Below the pieces are notes generated by a model. The model made no database searches, was not told the DNA's origin, and saw nothing but the letters and a program-made list of their open reading frames with translations. This document shows positions 60,871 to 64,000 of a DNA stretch of 64,000 bases, piece after piece. Each line of letters opens with the position of its first letter. Within the stretch, counting starts at the first letter, position 1. The stretch comes from Sipunculus nudus (taxonomy: Eukaryota; Annelida; Sipuncula; Golfingiida; Sipunculidae). A program made the position numbers and the translations under genes. The stretch spans positions 6,012,664 through 6,076,663 of the forward strand of contig CM049315.1 in the NCBI GenBank assembly GCA_026874595.1, in the 5' to 3' direction.

Positions 60871-61739
60871 GGGCCTATAATGTAACGATATAGTGGGGGA
60901 TAAAGTATAAAAATATAACAATAGCTGAACACTGCAGCCTGAATGATGTTATATCAGCTATAAGGCTATATTATCTGCTTGCAATATCACTTTACATTGG
61001 TGTATATTTTTTATATATTATGTTACAAATTACATTAATACAGTGAAACATCTTATTTTTTAAACATATCAAAGAAAATGTGTAAAGGTATGTATATATA
61101 TATAGAGTGAAACATATCATTTTAGGAAATAAGGACTGAACATTTTAATGCTCGATCGTCTTAGTAAATAACAGAATATTCTTTTTTATTCTGCTTTCTT
61201 TACAGGTATAACGTAAGTAGGCCTAATATGGACACAGGTGTTGAATATCCATAAAACAAGGACCATGTAAGCCTGGCTATACACTCCTCACGCAGCGGCT
61301 ATACATACACTGGAAGTGTATATGGCAGATCTCCCTGGCTCAGCCGCTGCTTTGTAAAGCAAGGATCTCTGGATCTGACCGCCAGGGCTGACAAAGAGCA
61401 ATGAACTGGAAACAGTCAAGTAAAATATTGGTATTGCATTCTGCATTCAGCTTCAAATTTTAAACATGCGACACTCGCTCTCGTTGGTTCGACAGTCCCA
61501 AAGAGTCAAGAATCAGATAACTCATAAATACTTGAGGAAAGAGGAAAATACTCTAGTCTTTTACTGAAATATTTGTCAAATTTTGCGACCGACAAAATCT
61601 AAAGATCCGTAAAGGCAGCATCTTGAAAATACATATGCTTAATTCAAACTCATGTTATTTAACTCTACAAAAACAAAAACCACTAATATTTCCCAGGAAG
61701 ATAGAACGACGGGATATGTTTTTATAAGGATAACATTTT

Positions 61740-61965
61740 CATAAAAGGTGACTGGAAATACGACTCATCATATATGATACAGATAAAACATGGAATAACA
61801 TATATGACTGTTTACCTAACATTTAATTTCATACATGTTAATATGTATAGTTTGAACACCATATGTTAGAGCGTGACTAACCCGTGCACACTTTTATGGT
61901 CAGGGTGCCATATGCTCAACATGAATGGTCCATTCATTTTCTCTGATACAGTGGTGTGTGAGTGT
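61740..61965. repeat. Dispersed repeat, copy 2
   Basis: Partner of 58130-58740. It contains ATACGACTCATCATATATGATACAGA, in outline, and GGTCAGGGTGCCATATGC, in the same order. Confidence 0.4.
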
Positions 61966-63019
61966 ATCTGTGTGAGTGTGTGTTATAATTCACTAAATAT
62001 TGCAATAATCGCAGAATATTGAACACTATCGTCTCACGCATCCGGTAAACCAACCAGAGATTCCACTTTATGACGCTTAACTCGGAAAGCCCTCATTTCT
62101 ACAATACCACGTGACAAATCCACCAAAACAAGAGTTTGGGAGCTACTTGAAATGGTGTTACCGAAAGGAAGAAACCCCATCTCTATAACACACGGCAGGC
62201 ACCATATGATGACACAGAGGAACGCAACAATGGATCCGTGCGTGGCGTGATCAGTTTCCGAGAGAAGTAACAATTATAAATAACAAAATTCTTATGAATT
62301 AACTTGTTCATATGCTAATGATAAGTACCTGGAGTGGAGTATTTGAGCCTAAATTGACTAAATGAAATCTTGTCTGCTCGACTTTCTTCTCTCAGCCTCC
62401 AAAGCACATCCACAGCGGACCAGATATTCCGAGGTGAGTTACTAATACTTTACATGTTAAATAAACCAGAAAGTTGTTTTAAAGGTAATGTTGGACCCAA
62501 AAAGCACATTAATTCAAACAGTTCTTATTTGTTGTTATGTAATAATTTATTATTATAAAAGGAAAACTCAGAAGGGTGAGCAATTTTATGCTTCTAGTAG
62601 CAACAAACCACTTTTACATGACAAAATGTTAAAATTTTTCTCATGTTTATCCATTTCAAATTTTCTTTCAACCTTAAAGTTAAAATATCAAATTTAAATT
62701 CAATAAAAAAAATTAAAATTTCATTTTAACACGAGTATGAAATAGTTGAAGAAAGACCTGTGTGATATTGTTGTGTTATTTGATATTCATATTCAATTAG
62801 ACATACTATAAAAAAAATGGCTTGCTGTGTCACTGCGCCACGTTGGTGCTTGAAGCTGCGTTCACACCTATCCGGTTTTTTTTCTCCGCACCCGTACCTG
62901 TTTCCACCATCCCTCCTCCGCCATCCGTCGTCTCTGTTCACACCTACCCGCATTTTTGCAGTCCTCACCCGCACTCATCATCCTTGTTTCATATTTAATC
63001 TTTGCGGTAGGTTAAAATT

Positions 63020-63020
<1 letters not shown>
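61966..63020. other. Non-coding stretch
   Basis: A minus-strand frame at 62034-62273 has a hydrophobic stretch (SIVAFLCVIIWCLPCVI) but no ATG before it and no acceptor. The motif GTTCACACCTAYCC is repeated at 62862 and 62937. No supported gene. Confidence 0.35.

Positions 63021-63023
<3 letters not shown>

Positions 63024-63071
<48 letters not shown>
63024..63071. repeat. (TA)n microsatellite
   Basis: TA tract of about 45 bases abutting the palindromic array. Confidence 0.95.
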
Positions 63072-63074
<3 letters not shown>

Positions 63075-63240
63075 ACGCGCCATCGGTCGATCTAGCCCAT
63101 CGGCCGATGGGTTTGCGCCATCAATCGATCGACCGATGGGTCGCCCATCGGCCGATGGGCCGCCCATCGGCCGATGGGTTTGCGCCATCGGCCGTTGGGT
63201 TTGCGCCATCAGCCGATGGGTTTGCGCCATCAGTCGATTT
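63075..63240. repeat. Palindromic CATCGGCCGATG array
   Basis: Irregular tandem array of CCCATCGGCCGATGGG palindromes joined by TTTGCGCCAT, with variants such as CATCAATCGATC and CATCAGCCGATG. About eight units. Confidence 0.9.
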
Positions 63241-64000
63241 CTTATTGCAAAATATGTATGTAAAATTGTCTTTCGAAAATTTTATTAATTGATTGATATA
63301 TCTATATGACCTGTCTTGGTCGGTTGGTCTATATTCATTAGGAGGGCTTGTGTTCGGAGGGAAGGGATGGGGGGGGGGGGGGGGGGGTTCTAATCAAAGA
63401 AGGAAACCTAGCCATCCTAGAACACGGCGGTGGAGCTAATCACAACAATATGCATGGTATCCTGGATAAACACTGGCCACAAAGTGTATCAAACGTGTAT
63501 CACATCATAATAATAAATATTACAATATCGCGATAAATTGTTATATATATTATTTCTAACAGTATTTTGGTTAATATATCAAATCACAAAATAGTGTATG
63601 ATAGTATCAAGATATGCTTATTGAATTATGATATAATTTATAACATAATCGTTATATGTATCATATTATTAGATAACTTTTGATAGTAACACGGTATATA
63701 TCAAGGAAACCTCCATAACGTAAGATATAAATCCCGATCAGTTTTGCACATTGTGTTTGCTCACTCCTCCAATAATCCAAAATCGACTTTTTAATGAATA
63801 AACCACAGGTTTAATAAAAGTAAGAAAAAAGTATTATTTATGCTGGAGGGGCCGTATATATGGATCATAACATGTTTAGGTACAGCTATTTTAGCGGCAT
63901 CTCCATTCATATTCGGATAATATATATAATCACATTATATTTTTAAACAAATACGCAAACACTAATCATTATAATTTTTATTACCTATATGAACCGCCTT
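63241..64000. other. AT-rich non-coding stretch
   Basis: Poly-G run near 63368-63387. No supported gene. Confidence 0.45.

Noticed and set aside
62034-62273. Minus-strand frame with a signal-like hydrophobic stretch and RVKR
   Set aside because: A stop lies directly before the hydrophobic part, no ATG precedes it, and there is no acceptor, so a secreted protein cannot be supported.

Overview
The window is nuclear DNA of an animal. Coding exons are sparse, splice sites are GT-AG, the background is AT-rich, and most of the sequence is repeats. Several repeat families (FAMILY-type elements ending in AGCTCAGCTGAC, GGGGCGTC-ended MITEs, arrays of AGGTCAAAGGTCA) are ones I associate with molluscs and other lophotrochozoans. 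My best guess is a marine mollusc. This is inference, because no species marker is present.

Three genes are well supported. (1) An intronless gene for a 788-residue protein made almost entirely of 22 ankyrin repeats lies at 6187-8553 on the minus strand. (2) A five-exon minus-strand gene runs from about 28840 to about 25370, with a TATA box, two UTR introns and a poly(A) signal. It encodes a 187-residue secreted precursor: a signal peptide, a short cationic four-cysteine module ending in a furin-like RRKR site, a perfect EF-hand pair, and a very acidic tail. This looks like an antimicrobial-peptide-type precursor with a calcium-binding acidic partner domain, and it is the most interesting item here. 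(3) A two-exon plus-strand gene at 50223-52631 encodes a 310-residue GNAT acetyltransferase with an N-terminal GNAT domain and a YitH-like C-terminal domain. Two weaker coding candidates are an ORF at 12073-12525 and an orphan exon at 9127-9291.

The rest is mainly mobile and tandem DNA. From left to right: a tRNA-derived SINE (365-560); a solo LTR (1603-2188); GGGGCGTC MITEs (2941, 13060, 36130, 44763); a foldback MITE (4915-5300); minisatellites of 39 and 40 bp (13.2-14.4 kb); a TACGA/TCGTA-rich block (17.45-18.3 kb); a 148-bp satellite (about 19.97-21.56 kb); and a 34-bp minisatellite (22.6-22.95 kb). Next come a decayed CR1/L2-type LINE interrupted by a non-autonomous hAT-like element with a perfect 8-bp target duplication (29.4-32.9 kb), a 338-bp satellite with higher-order structure (39.0-42.9 kb), and a probable Penelope-type hammerhead ribozyme (43276-43323, minus). 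The last third holds duplicated blocks at 45-48 kb, a second copy of the satellite-associated element in inverted orientation with nuclear-receptor-like half-sites (53.1-54.5 kb), exact tandem duplications (56.25-56.68 kb) and a palindromic CCCATCGGCCGATGGG array (63.07-63.24 kb).

At least ten long (TA)n tracts and many poly-G/C runs punctuate the window. The three genes show no sign of working together. They look like unrelated genes in a repeat-rich region.
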